Of a stretch of DNA of 53,200 bases, positions 1-6,458 are shown piece by piece. The DNA is from an uncultured Collinsella sp. GTDB taxonomy: Bacteria > Actinomycetota > Coriobacteriia > Coriobacteriales > Coriobacteriaceae. The stretch spans positions 1 through 53,200 of the forward strand of contig CALAMG010000001.1 in the NCBI GenBank assembly GCA_937925715.1, given 5' to 3'. The notes under the pieces were generated by a model. The model searched no databases, was not told where the DNA came from, and saw only the letters and a list, made by a program, of their open reading frames with translations. Position numbers and translations under genes: made by a program. The stretch's first letter is position 1; each line of letters starts with the position of its first letter.

Positions 1-1
1 C

Positions 2-301
2 GTGGACATCGCCGAGCGCCTGGGCTTCTCGAAGGCGAGCGTCACCAAGGCGCTCGGCAACCTGGCTCGTAAGGGCCTTGTCGAGGTGGTCGATCACGAC
101 GTTCGCTTGACCGCAGCTGGAAAGCACCTTGCCGAGGAGACGCTATCTAAACACCGCTTCTTCGAGCGTCTGCTCGCCAACGCCGGGGTGAATGCGGAAG
201 TTGCCTCCAAAGAGGTATGCCGCATGGAGCACTGCATCTCCACGGATTCTTTCGAGAAGCTCTCCTCCCACCTAGGGCGGATTCAGGATTCCCTTCGATA
301 A
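2..301 (+). CDS. DtxR/MntR-family metal-dependent transcriptional repressor, partial
   Basis: Only the C-terminal part is in the window; the reading frame is open to the left edge, so the apparent GTG at the edge is not a real start. The visible 99 residues contain the second half of a winged helix (ERLGFSKASVTKALGNLARK, a recognition-helix pattern) and the metal-binding and dimerisation segment with HRFFERLL and CRMEH, which match the Cys/Glu-x-x-Glu-His metal ligands of DtxR and MntR. It ends without an SH3/FeoA-like domain, as in the short MntR-type members. Members repress metal-uptake or efflux genes when loaded with Fe(II) or Mn(II). Whether it is chromosomal flank or element cargo cannot be told here. 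Confidence 0.8.
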   Translation: MDIAERLGFSKASVTKALGNLARKGLVEVVDHDVRLTAAGKHLAEETLSKHRFFERLLANAGVNAEVASKEVCRMEHCISTDSFEKLSSHLGRIQDSLR

Positions 302-401
302 GGGATCAGCATCACCAAGCGACCGGCCTCATCGCCTTCGGCAATGCGGAGTCGGCTTATCTTTCATGATAGCCCCGATTCATCTGGTGAGTTCCCCTAC
401 C

Positions 402-440
402 AGCAAAGCGGCCCTCCGAATTGGACGGGGCCGCTTTGCT
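402..440. terminator. Strong hairpin, probable terminator
   Basis: A perfect 13-bp stem (AGCAAAGCGGCCC at 402-414 pairing with 428-440) closes a 13-nt loop and is followed on the plus strand by a pyrimidine-rich run (tcgttctcttcttcc). It lies about 100 bases after the DtxR-type stop codon and fits a transcription terminator for it. The stem could act in both directions. Confidence 0.6.
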
Positions 441-617
441 ATGTCGTTCTCTTCTTCCTTGTCAGGTCCCCACCTCATCATCTCGATTATCTGCGGCCAA
501 GGCCTTCAAGTTGCAGGACGCATCCCGAAAATCAAGGCACATAAAGCAAAACTACTACCTGGGTGGCGCTTGCGGCGGATTGCGCAGATTTCGTCAACGA
601 ATGACATGCAGGGACTT

Positions 618-637
618 AGCGGGACAAGCCCGCTTTT
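618..637 (+). terminator. Hairpin followed by T run, upstream of the first element gene
   Basis: AGCGGG (618-623) pairs with CCCGCT (629-634) around a 5-nt loop and is followed by TTT and shortly by a second T run (GTTTT). It could terminate transcription entering from the left, or attenuate expression of the HTH gene that starts at 748. Confidence 0.45.
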
Positions 638-747
638 CCCGTTTTGACCCCATTCGACTCCGGCTCGAACATGACCGAAAGGACTTTATTGGAGCTATCG
701 GTGCTCGAAACGCTTTAAGAGCGCCTTGTGGAGACGAAAGGAAACCC

Positions 748-972
748 ATGGACGTATCGGAAGACGGCATCAGAGGCCTTCGGCGATTCGGAGGATCGAG
801 CCAATCGCTGTCCGACCTCGTTGATGCGGAGGAAGTGTCCCGGCATCTCGGAATAACGCCCAGAAGGGTGCTGTCGATGGCCCGCAAGGGCTCGATTCCC
901 TGCGTGAGGCTCAGCGCGAAGACCATTCGCTTCGATATCGAAGCTGTCGACCGGGCCCTTGGAAGGCGGTAG
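748..972 (+). CDS. Small excisionase-like helix-turn-helix protein
   Basis: 74 residues starting at an ATG preceded by GAAAGGAAACCC. The middle (DAEEVSRHLGITPRRVLSMARKG) followed by IPCVRLSAKTIRFDIEAVDRAL has the layout of the MerR-like/excisionase HTH family (helix_turn_helix_17): HTH, a short wing, then a final helix. Such proteins in mobile elements bind DNA as excision or transcription factors. It is the first gene of the plus-strand run, 63 bases before a second small HTH gene. The exact role cannot be told; the integrase-linked gene at 33,701-33,913 is the better candidate for the element's Xis. Confidence 0.6.
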   Translation: MDVSEDGIRGLRRFGGSSQSLSDLVDAEEVSRHLGITPRRVLSMARKGSIPCVRLSAKTIRFDIEAVDRALGRR

Positions 973-1035
973 GCATGCTGACGGCGCTCTTGCGCGCGCT
1001 GCCGCGTTCCGCCGCCTTCGGAAGGAGCACTCGAT

Positions 1036-1269
1036 ATGATTTCTGATAGAAAAACATCTGGCGTCTTCGTCAAGACGCCCGTCCTTGTCCAGGACACGTA
1101 TTCGGTCGAGGAGATTGCAATTCTGTTCCGCGTAAGCCGAAACAGCGTCTACGAGTGGCACAAGCGCGAGGACGACCCCCTGCCTTTGAGGCGCATGAAC
1201 GGCAAGAAGCGCGGGTTCTTCGCCTATCGCGACGAGCTCCTCGAGTGGAGCAAGCGCAATGCGGTCTAG
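1036..1269 (+). CDS. Small helix-turn-helix DNA-binding protein
   Basis: 77 residues, ATG preceded by GAAGGAGCACTCGAT. The sequence DTYSVEEIAILFRVSRNSVYEW followed by a basic segment (KREDDPLPLRRMNGKKRGFFAYRDELLEW) is typical of phage and ICE helix_turn_helix_17-type proteins, in which a HTH is followed by a wing that reads a tract of DNA. It precedes the replication-initiator-like gene by 20 bases and probably belongs to the same transcript. Likely a regulator of the replication or transfer operon; the target is unknown. Confidence 0.6.
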   Translation: MISDRKTSGVFVKTPVLVQDTYSVEEIAILFRVSRNSVYEWHKREDDPLPLRRMNGKKRGFFAYRDELLEWSKRNAV

Positions 1270-1289
1270 GGACGCGGGGAACGACCGGC

Positions 1290-1751
1290 ATGGCGGAGCG
1301 TAGCGACGAGGCTTTCATCATCGTAAGGGAGTTCATGACGAGGGGGCTCGGCCTCACAGGCCTCCCCCTCCTTGTGTACGCCCGGATCTACGGCTTCTGC
1401 GAAAGCGGATCCCCCTACTTCGAGAGCAAGGCGCATCTGGGCAAGATTCTCGGAGTCGACACGCGAAGCGTTGTCCGAGCGGTGAGGAAGCTCGAGGAGG
1501 TGGGCCTTGTGTTCGAGGTAGGCCGCCAAGAGCTTTCCAAAGGGAGGGAGACGAAGGTCTACCGCATAGACTTCGAGGCGGCCCGAAGGGCGAAGGGGGC
1601 AATCGAGGGGGCCGGCCAGTCGACGCATGGCGAAATGCCATCGGATGACCGCGGGCCGCGCCCGTGCCGCCTTCTGCATGACCAGACGCCATGCCGACCC
1701 CTGACGCCTTGCCAGCTAATAACAAAGACGGAAAACAAAGATTACAGATAG
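1290..1751 (+). CDS. Replication-initiator-like winged-helix protein (HTH_36 type)
   Basis: 153 residues; the ATG at 1290 follows GCGGGGAACG. The N-terminal half (residues about 20-85: GLPLLVYARIYGFCESGSPYFESKAHLGKILGVDTRSVVRAVRKLEEVGLV) is a winged helix of the kind found at the N-terminus of plasmid and ICE replication initiators and phage replisome organisers. The C-terminal part is short, polar and low in recognisable structure. The DnaC-like helicase loader follows after an 8-base gap, the usual pairing of an origin-binding initiator with its loader. It probably opens the element's own origin for rolling or theta replication after excision. The origin itself was not identified. Confidence 0.6.
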   Translation: MAERSDEAFIIVREFMTRGLGLTGLPLLVYARIYGFCESGSPYFESKAHLGKILGVDTRSVVRAVRKLEEVGLVFEVGRQELSKGRETKVYRIDFEAARRAKGAIEGAGQSTHGEMPSDDRGPRPCRLLHDQTPCRPLTPCQLITKTENKDYR

Positions 1752-1759
1752 GACGTGCC

Positions 1760-2503
1760 ATGGGCGAATCGAAGCCGACGCATTCGGAGGCTTGCTGCGA
1801 ATACTGCGGGCGCCCCCTCGCTCCATGCGTGGTCGAGTTCGGCGCCAGGCGGATCGTCGCGGGGTTCCGCGAATGCGACTGCGAGGGCGCACGCGGGCAA
1901 AGGGCGCGAGCCGAGAGGATGGAAGCCGCGAAGAGGGAAGCGCGCCTGGCCGAGCGCCGCAAGCGCGCGGGGATCCCGAAGCGGTTCCTCGGCGCGACCG
2001 TCCAGCACCAGGACCTCATCGACTACCTCGAGTCGTTCGAGGGCAGCGCAGGGCGAGGCCTCTACATATACGGCTCGGTCGGAAGGGGGAAAAGCTATTC
2101 AGCCGCAGCCTTGGCGAACGCCTTCGTGGACGCCGGCTACCGCACGGTGTTCACAACGGCATCGGCGATGCTCGAGAGGATCAAGGCGAGCTTCTCGGGG
2201 AACGGGGAGACCGATTCGGTCATTTCCAGATACGCTGCATGCGACGTCCTCGTCCTCGACGACCTCGGCAAAGAGGATGCCAAGGAGTGGTCCTCGAACA
2301 TGATGTTCCTTGTGATAAACGCCCGATACGAAAACATGAGGCCGACCATCTTCACCTCGAACTACTCGCCCCAGGCGCTATCGAAAAGGCTTGGAAGGAA
2401 GGGAGAGACGGAGACCGCCGAGGCTATCGCGAGCCGGCTCTCGGAGACCACCATCCCCATCCACCTCACGGGGCCGGATATGAGGATTGCGTCAAGGATG
2501 TGA
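1760..2503 (+). CDS. DnaC/IstB-like ATPase, helicase loader
   Basis: 247 residues. The N-terminus has a cysteine cluster (CCEYCGRPLAPC and CDC, residues about 11-45) like the zinc-binding start of phage and ICE DnaC proteins. An AAA+ core follows, with Walker A GSVGRGKS (residues about 105-112), Walker B VLVLDDLGKE, and sensor/arginine-finger segments (FTSNYSPQAL, AIASRLSETT). Helicase loaders of this family deliver the replicative DnaB helicase to the origin. The ATG at 1760 was chosen over an upstream in-frame ATG at 1691 because it leaves an 8-base gap after the initiator-like gene and sits behind AGGACGTGCC. Together with the preceding gene it forms the element's replication module. Confidence 0.75.
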   Translation: MGESKPTHSEACCEYCGRPLAPCVVEFGARRIVAGFRECDCEGARGQRARAERMEAAKREARLAERRKRAGIPKRFLGATVQHQDLIDYLESFEGSAGRGLYIYGSVGRGKSYSAAALANAFVDAGYRTVFTTASAMLERIKASFSGNGETDSVISRYAACDVLVLDDLGKEDAKEWSSNMMFLVINARYENMRPTIFTSNYSPQALSKRLGRKGETETAEAIASRLSETTIPIHLTGPDMRIASRM

Positions 2504-2636
2504 CCGACGGGACTTGCCGGGACGACGGCGCCTTCTCCCGCCGACGCCATCGGCGAGTCTGTGAGTAAATCGCGACAAGAATCGAGGGCAGTCGGCGTGC
2601 GGATGGCAGCCGACTCCGGAAGGCGATGGAGGAACG

Positions 2637-3155
2637 ATGACGGGCAGGTTGAAGGAAGCCGACGAGAGAACCAAGCGGGAGCTCGCCGACAAATGCCAGG
2701 AGAACGGCTGGCTCAGGCGGGGCGGATACCCCTGGCAAGACGACCCCTACCTCGAGGAATACCCCTACGAGTTCGCGAAGGCCGGCAGCGTGGAAGAGCT
2801 GCGCGGCTTCTTCGCGCACGGAAACTGGGCGCTGCGCCAGGGGATCGTGTACGAGGATCTCGCCTTCGTGCAGCAGGTCGACGGCGGCGACGAGTGGTGG
2901 ACGCTGAAGCGCACCGACTCCGGCTGGCTCGCCTTCGAGAGTTGGTCCTTCGGCCGCATCGTGCAGGAGCCCGAGAGGTTCTCACATGCGATAGAGTGCA
3001 TGCATCGCGCAACTCCAGAGCAGTGCAAGCGCCTCGAGTACATGGAGGCGGTTCCGAGCATCGAGGATGCCGCCAGACGCGCACGCGATTCCATCCAGCA
3101 ACTGAACAAAACGGCGATGACGCCCACGCGCGGCGCGCGGGCGGAGCTTCGCTGA
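2637..3155 (+). CDS. Conserved element protein of unknown function
   Basis: 172 residues, ATG at 2637 preceded by GGAGGAACG. No known domain was recognised. The protein is acidic and rich in aromatics in the middle (EEYPYEFAKAGSVEELRGFF, GDEWWTLKRTDSGWLAFESW), with no signal peptide or membrane segment, so it is probably cytoplasmic. It sits between the replication genes and the transfer operon and ends just before a terminator hairpin at 3166-3188, so it is likely the last gene of the early transcript. The repeated WW/W pattern resembles small ICE accessory or antirestriction proteins, but I have no motif to support that. Confidence 0.6.
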   Translation: MTGRLKEADERTKRELADKCQENGWLRRGGYPWQDDPYLEEYPYEFAKAGSVEELRGFFAHGNWALRQGIVYEDLAFVQQVDGGDEWWTLKRTDSGWLAFESWSFGRIVQEPERFSHAIECMHRATPEQCKRLEYMEAVPSIEDAARRARDSIQQLNKTAMTPTRGARAELR

Positions 3156-3165
3156 ACACACTTAC

Positions 3166-3188
3166 GAAGGCGGGTTCACCCCGCCTTC
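3166..3188 (+). terminator. Intrinsic terminator after the replication module
   Basis: GAAGGCGG (3166-3173) pairs with CCGCCTTC (3181-3188) around a 7-nt loop and is followed by TCTGTTTT. It separates the replication and accessory genes from the transfer operon beginning at 3247. Confidence 0.7.
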
Positions 3189-3246
3189 TCTGTTTTCGGA
3201 AAGCGACTGGGACAGTCTGTCCCACCAAGAGGAAGGGACAAGAAGC

Positions 3247-3795
3247 ATGACAAACGACTTCGGCGACGACTCCGGAGAGAAACTCGTCGACTGGATGATC
3301 CGCATAGGTCAGGATGCCGGCGAGGCGGCCATGATGGCCAGCGGCGAGCGGCTCGCATCGGCATTCAGGCGCGCCCGCGGCGAAGACGCAATCGAAGGCG
3401 GGGCCGAACCTGGCCGCAGCGTGGCCGAGTGGGCAAAGCTCGACCTGTCCGAATTCACAGCGCTTCCCGAGTACGAGACCATCCGCCAGGCCATCGACGA
3501 GAAACTCTCGCGCGAGGGCATCCGACACGAGTTCGCGCCCATGCCGGAGGGCGAGCATCTCGTCTTCATGGTCGAGGATGCGCCCGCAGTGAACGAGGCT
3601 TTCAAGGACCTCGAGAAGACCACGCGCGCATCCGCCCAGCGCGCGGGAAAGGAACTCTCGCAGATGCGCGAGCGTATCAAGGGCGAACCCATCGCGGAGA
3701 AGGCGGCGCGCGCCAGGGAGGCGTCATCCCGACTGGAGGCCGCCAAGGGAAAGTCGCGCGAGATGTCGCGCGGCGTCGAGACGAGGGCGAAATGA
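3247..3795 (+). CDS. PcfB-like (DUF3801) conjugation protein
   Basis: 182 residues. The N-terminal two thirds (FGDDSGEKLVDWMIRIGQDAGEAAM ... FTALPEYETIRQAIDEKLSREGIRHEF) follow the DUF3801/PcfB pattern found immediately upstream of TraG/VirD4 coupling proteins in Tn1549-like and pCF10-like systems. The C-terminus is a charged helix probably forming a coiled coil. PcfB is a relaxosome or substrate adaptor that docks the processed DNA on the coupling protein. The stop codon overlaps the start of the coupling protein (ATGA), so the two are translationally coupled. The ATG follows AGGAAGGGACAAGAAGC. Confidence 0.75.
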   Translation: MTNDFGDDSGEKLVDWMIRIGQDAGEAAMMASGERLASAFRRARGEDAIEGGAEPGRSVAEWAKLDLSEFTALPEYETIRQAIDEKLSREGIRHEFAPMPEGEHLVFMVEDAPAVNEAFKDLEKTTRASAQRAGKELSQMRERIKGEPIAEKAARAREASSRLEAAKGKSREMSRGVETRAK

Positions 3796-5624
3796 GGCCG
3801 CTTGCGCAGGCGCTCGCGGCGGGTGCCGCAAGCGCCGCCTGCTTCTGCGCCGGAGACGCGCTCGCGGCTGCGGCCGCCGCGTCGGGGTTCCCCGCATGCG
3901 ACGCCCCAGTCCTGCTGTCGGCGATTCCCGAAACGGGGCTCGCGGCGGAGCCCATGGCGCTTGCCGTGGGCCTCATGGCCGCATGCATACCCTGGGCGGT
4001 CTGGGCGCGCAGCCTCGTGCGCGCGGGCACGTACCGCCAGGGCGAGGAGCACGGCTCCGCCCGCTGGGGAACCCTCAAGGAGGGACGAGCGTTCATGGAC
4101 AGGAAAGACAAGGCGAACAACATCCTGCTCTCGAGGGACTTCGCGCTCGCGCTCAAGCCGAAGCGCTTCGACCTCAAGCACGACCGAAACCGCAACGTCT
4201 GCGTGCTCGGCGGCCCCGGATCGGGCAAGACGCGCTACTACGTCAAGCCCAACCTCATGCAGGCAAACGCCGACTTCCTCGTCACCGATCCCAAGGGAAC
4301 CCTCCTCGGCGATGTCGGCTGGATGCTCGAGGACGCCGGATACGACATACGCACCTTCGACACGACCGACTTCTCCCGCTCGATGCACTACAACCCGCTT
4401 TCATACGTGAAGGACCAGGCCGACATCCTCGTCTTCGTGGAGTGCCTGATCAAGAACACCACGCCCGACGACCGCAAGGGGTCGGACCCCTTCTGGGAGA
4501 ACTCCGAGCGCCTGCTCTACACGGCGCTGGTGGCCTACCTCGTCTACCACGCGCGACCCGAGGAGAGGGACCTCAACTCCCTCATGCTGCTACTGAGCCT
4601 CGCGGAGGCGCGCGAGGAGGACGAGTCCTACATGAGCCCGCTCGACCTCATATTCGAGGAGCTCGAGACGGGCATGCGCTTCATGGAGCGCGGGCGCGGG
4701 CGCGAGGCGCGGGAAGAGCGCCCCTTCGACGACGGGGGCGACTGGGGCTGGGTCCGCATCGCCGAGCCCCGCGACCCGGAGGAGGACTTCGCGCTGTCAA
4801 ACTACCGCGCCTTCAAGGTGGCGGCCGGGAAGACCCTGAAGTCGATCATCATTAGCTGCAACGTGCGCTTGAAGCCCCTTTCGGTCGATGCGGTCTCCGA
4901 TCTCGTCGCATACGACGAGATGGCGCTCGACTCTCTCGGCTCGGGAGAGGGCAGCCACGCCATCTTCGCGAGCATGTCGGACTCGGACTCGACTTTCGAC
5001 TTCCTCTTCGCGCTGCTCATGTGGCAGGCCACGAGCGTGCTCTACAAGACGGCTCTCGCTCGCTTCGGGGGCTCGCTCAAGCGCCCCGTGCACTTCCTGC
5101 TCGACGAGTTCGGCAACATCGGCACGGTGCCCGACTTCGAGCGCGTCATCGCCACGGCCCGCTCGCGCAACGTGAGCTTCAGCATCATCCTGCAGTCGGC
5201 CAGCCAGCTCGAGCGCGCCTACAAGAAGGAGGGCGCGAAGACCATCCTGGACTGCTGCGACACCGTGGTGTTTCTCGGCGGCAAGTCGACCGAGACCAAC
5301 GAGATGATCTCCAAGATGGTCGGCAAGCAGACCGTGAAGGTGCTCACGGAAAGCGACTCGAGGGGCGCGAACCGCTCCACCACCCAGAACTACAACGTGA
5401 TCGAACGCGACCTCATGACGCCCGACGAGGTGGGAAGGCTCCCGCGCGACGAGTCGATCGTGCTCATCAGCGGGACCTACCCCCTGAAGGGCGCGAAGTA
5501 CCGCATCGAGGAGCATCCCTCCTATCCCGAGGTGGACCCCGGGCATGCGGGCGCGAGGCACGAGGAGCGTTTCGACTTCAAGGAGTACCGGGAAAGGAGA
5601 GGCGGTGATGCGCCCATGAGATGA
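3792..5624 (+). CDS. VirD4/TraG-family type IV coupling protein
   Basis: 610 residues. Two membrane segments lie near the N-terminus (residues about 1-35 and 55-75). The cytoplasmic ATPase domain has Walker A GGPGSGKT (about residues 140-147), the TraG-type block NFLVTDPKG-like (DFLVTDPKGTLL), and Walker B LLDEFGNIG (about 436). These ATPases recruit the relaxase-DNA complex to the secretion channel. The frame extends upstream to 3429, but the ATG at 3792 overlaps the PcfB stop codon in an ATGA and is the natural start. About 190 noncoding bases follow before the next gene. Length and motif order are normal for Tn1549-like elements. Confidence 0.92.
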   Translation: MRPLAQALAAGAASAACFCAGDALAAAAAASGFPACDAPVLLSAIPETGLAAEPMALAVGLMAACIPWAVWARSLVRAGTYRQGEEHGSARWGTLKEGRAFMDRKDKANNILLSRDFALALKPKRFDLKHDRNRNVCVLGGPGSGKTRYYVKPNLMQANADFLVTDPKGTLLGDVGWMLEDAGYDIRTFDTTDFSRSMHYNPLSYVKDQADILVFVECLIKNTTPDDRKGSDPFWENSERLLYTALVAYLVYHARPEERDLNSLMLLLSLAEAREEDESYMSPLDLIFEELETGMRFMERGRGREAREERPFDDGGDWGWVRIAEPRDPEEDFALSNYRAFKVAAGKTLKSIIISCNVRLKPLSVDAVSDLVAYDEMALDSLGSGEGSHAIFASMSDSDSTFDFLFALLMWQATSVLYKTALARFGGSLKRPVHFLLDEFGNIGTVPDFERVIATARSRNVSFSIILQSASQLERAYKKEGAKTILDCCDTVVFLGGKSTETNEMISKMVGKQTVKVLTESDSRGANRSTTQNYNVIERDLMTPDEVGRLPRDESIVLISGTYPLKGAKYRIEEHPSYPEVDPGHAGARHEERFDFKEYRERRGGDAPMR

Positions 5625-5753
5625 GAGATGGGACGGCGGGAGCCGACACTCCCTTGACAAGCGCGGCGCGGCCAGCTTCCACACAAGCCCGCCGCGCGCC
5701 GTCCCGGATGCAAAGGGGCGCGAGATGCGCTCCACGACCAATTGTACCAACCG

Positions 5754-5789
5754 GGGCGGCCGCCTCAAACCCAACCGTTGCGGCCGCCC
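5754..5789 (+). other. GC-rich hairpin upstream of the Maff2-like gene
   Basis: GGGCGGCCGC (5754-5763) pairs perfectly with GCGGCCGCCC (5780-5789) around a 16-nt loop, with no T run after it. It lies between the coupling-protein stop and the ribosome binding site of the next gene. It may be an mRNA processing or stability element that sets different protein levels on either side. Confidence 0.4.
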
Positions 5790-5816
5790 ACAAGCAAGAC
5801 ATGCAAAGGAGCCAAG

Positions 5817-6032
5817 ATGCTCTCAAACATCATCGGACTCGTCTCCGGCTGCGTCACGTTCCTAGGGGGTTTCTTAATCGTCTGGGGCGCGGTGTCGCTC
5901 GGCCTCGCCATCCGAGAGCAGCAGGGAGGCGCTCAGATCGCCAGCGCGATCTCGACCATCGCTGGCGGGGCGATCATAATCGCCGCCGCCATCTACTTCG
6001 GCCAGCTCGACACGTCCTGGCTCCCCGCCTAA
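5817..6032 (+). CDS. Maff2-like small membrane protein of the conjugation apparatus
   Basis: 71 residues starting at an ATG preceded by AAAGGAGCCAAG; a longer upstream frame has no ribosome binding site. Two hydrophobic helices (residues about 5-30 and 45-62) flank a short polar loop (IREQQGGAQ), with glycine-rich packing (GGFLIVWGAVSLGLA, IAGGAIIIAAAIYFG). This layout matches the Maff2/TrbC-like family found between TraG and PrgI in Tn1549-like elements, where it is thought to be a small inner channel or pilin-like subunit. Identification rests on context and topology, not on a catalytic motif. Confidence 0.7.
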   Translation: MLSNIIGLVSGCVTFLGGFLIVWGAVSLGLAIREQQGGAQIASAISTIAGGAIIIAAAIYFGQLDTSWLPA

Positions 6033-6050
6033 GGGAAGGAGGATGTGCAA

Positions 6051-6458
6051 ATGCTATCCGTAAGGGTCCAGAAGGACATCGGCGAGTACACCGAGAAGAT
6101 CGTGGGCAAGCTCTCCGCGCGCACGCTCGCGTGCCTCGCAGGCGGACTCGCCTCCGCCGTCGGAGCCGCGGCGCTCTGCCAGTTCGCCCTCGGCATCGAG
6201 GTGCGCGATGCAGCCTTGCCGGTCATGTGCGCATCCATGCCGTTCTGGCTCGCGGGGTTCTGGCGGCCCCATCACATGAAATTCGAGAAGTTCGTCCCGC
6301 TCTGGCTCGACTTCAAGCTCGAGGACCAGAGGATCCTCTACCGCTCCACACCCGTGCTCGAGGGTGCGCAGACCTCTCCCGTGCCGGGACGCCCTTCGCG
6401 AAAGGCCAAGCGCAAGGCGAAGAGGAAGGGGGCGGAGGCGAATGCTGCTGTTCGATAA
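6051..6458 (+). CDS. PrgI-family conjugation membrane protein
   Basis: 135 residues. It begins LSVRVQKDIGEYTEKIVGKLSART, the typical PrgI start, followed by two membrane helices (residues about 25-45 and 52-70) and a conserved FEKFVPLWL segment, then a strongly basic tail. PrgI is the Gram-positive counterpart of VirB3 and works next to the VirB4 ATPase, whose gene overlaps it by 17 bases. A GTG at 6045 is in frame, but the ATG at 6051 is better spaced from AAGGGAAGGAGG. Confidence 0.8.
   Translation: MLSVRVQKDIGEYTEKIVGKLSARTLACLAGGLASAVGAAALCQFALGIEVRDAALPVMCASMPFWLAGFWRPHHMKFEKFVPLWLDFKLEDQRILYRSTPVLEGAQTSPVPGRPSRKAKRKAKRKGAEANAAVR

Larger units (their letters stand above)
302..747. other. 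Gene-free stretch between the DtxR-type gene and the element's first HTH gene
   Basis: About 450 bases with no convincing coding frame. It carries two strong hairpins (402-440 and 618-637, listed separately) and looks less GC-rich than the tra genes that follow. If the regulator at the left edge is chromosomal, the outer end of the conjugative element should lie here. I looked for a copy of the guaA 3' end (GAGTGGGAATAG) and found none, so the boundary is not fixed. Confidence 0.5.

Noticed and set aside
345..360. GGAGTCGGCTTATC as a possible left attachment core, compared with GAGTGGGAATAG at guaA
   Set aside because: Only a partial match with several mismatches; short similarity of this kind is expected by chance.
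643..670. tRNA 3' fragment (ATTCGACTCC resembling a T-loop)
   Set aside because: No matching arms, acceptor stem or CCA could be found around it.
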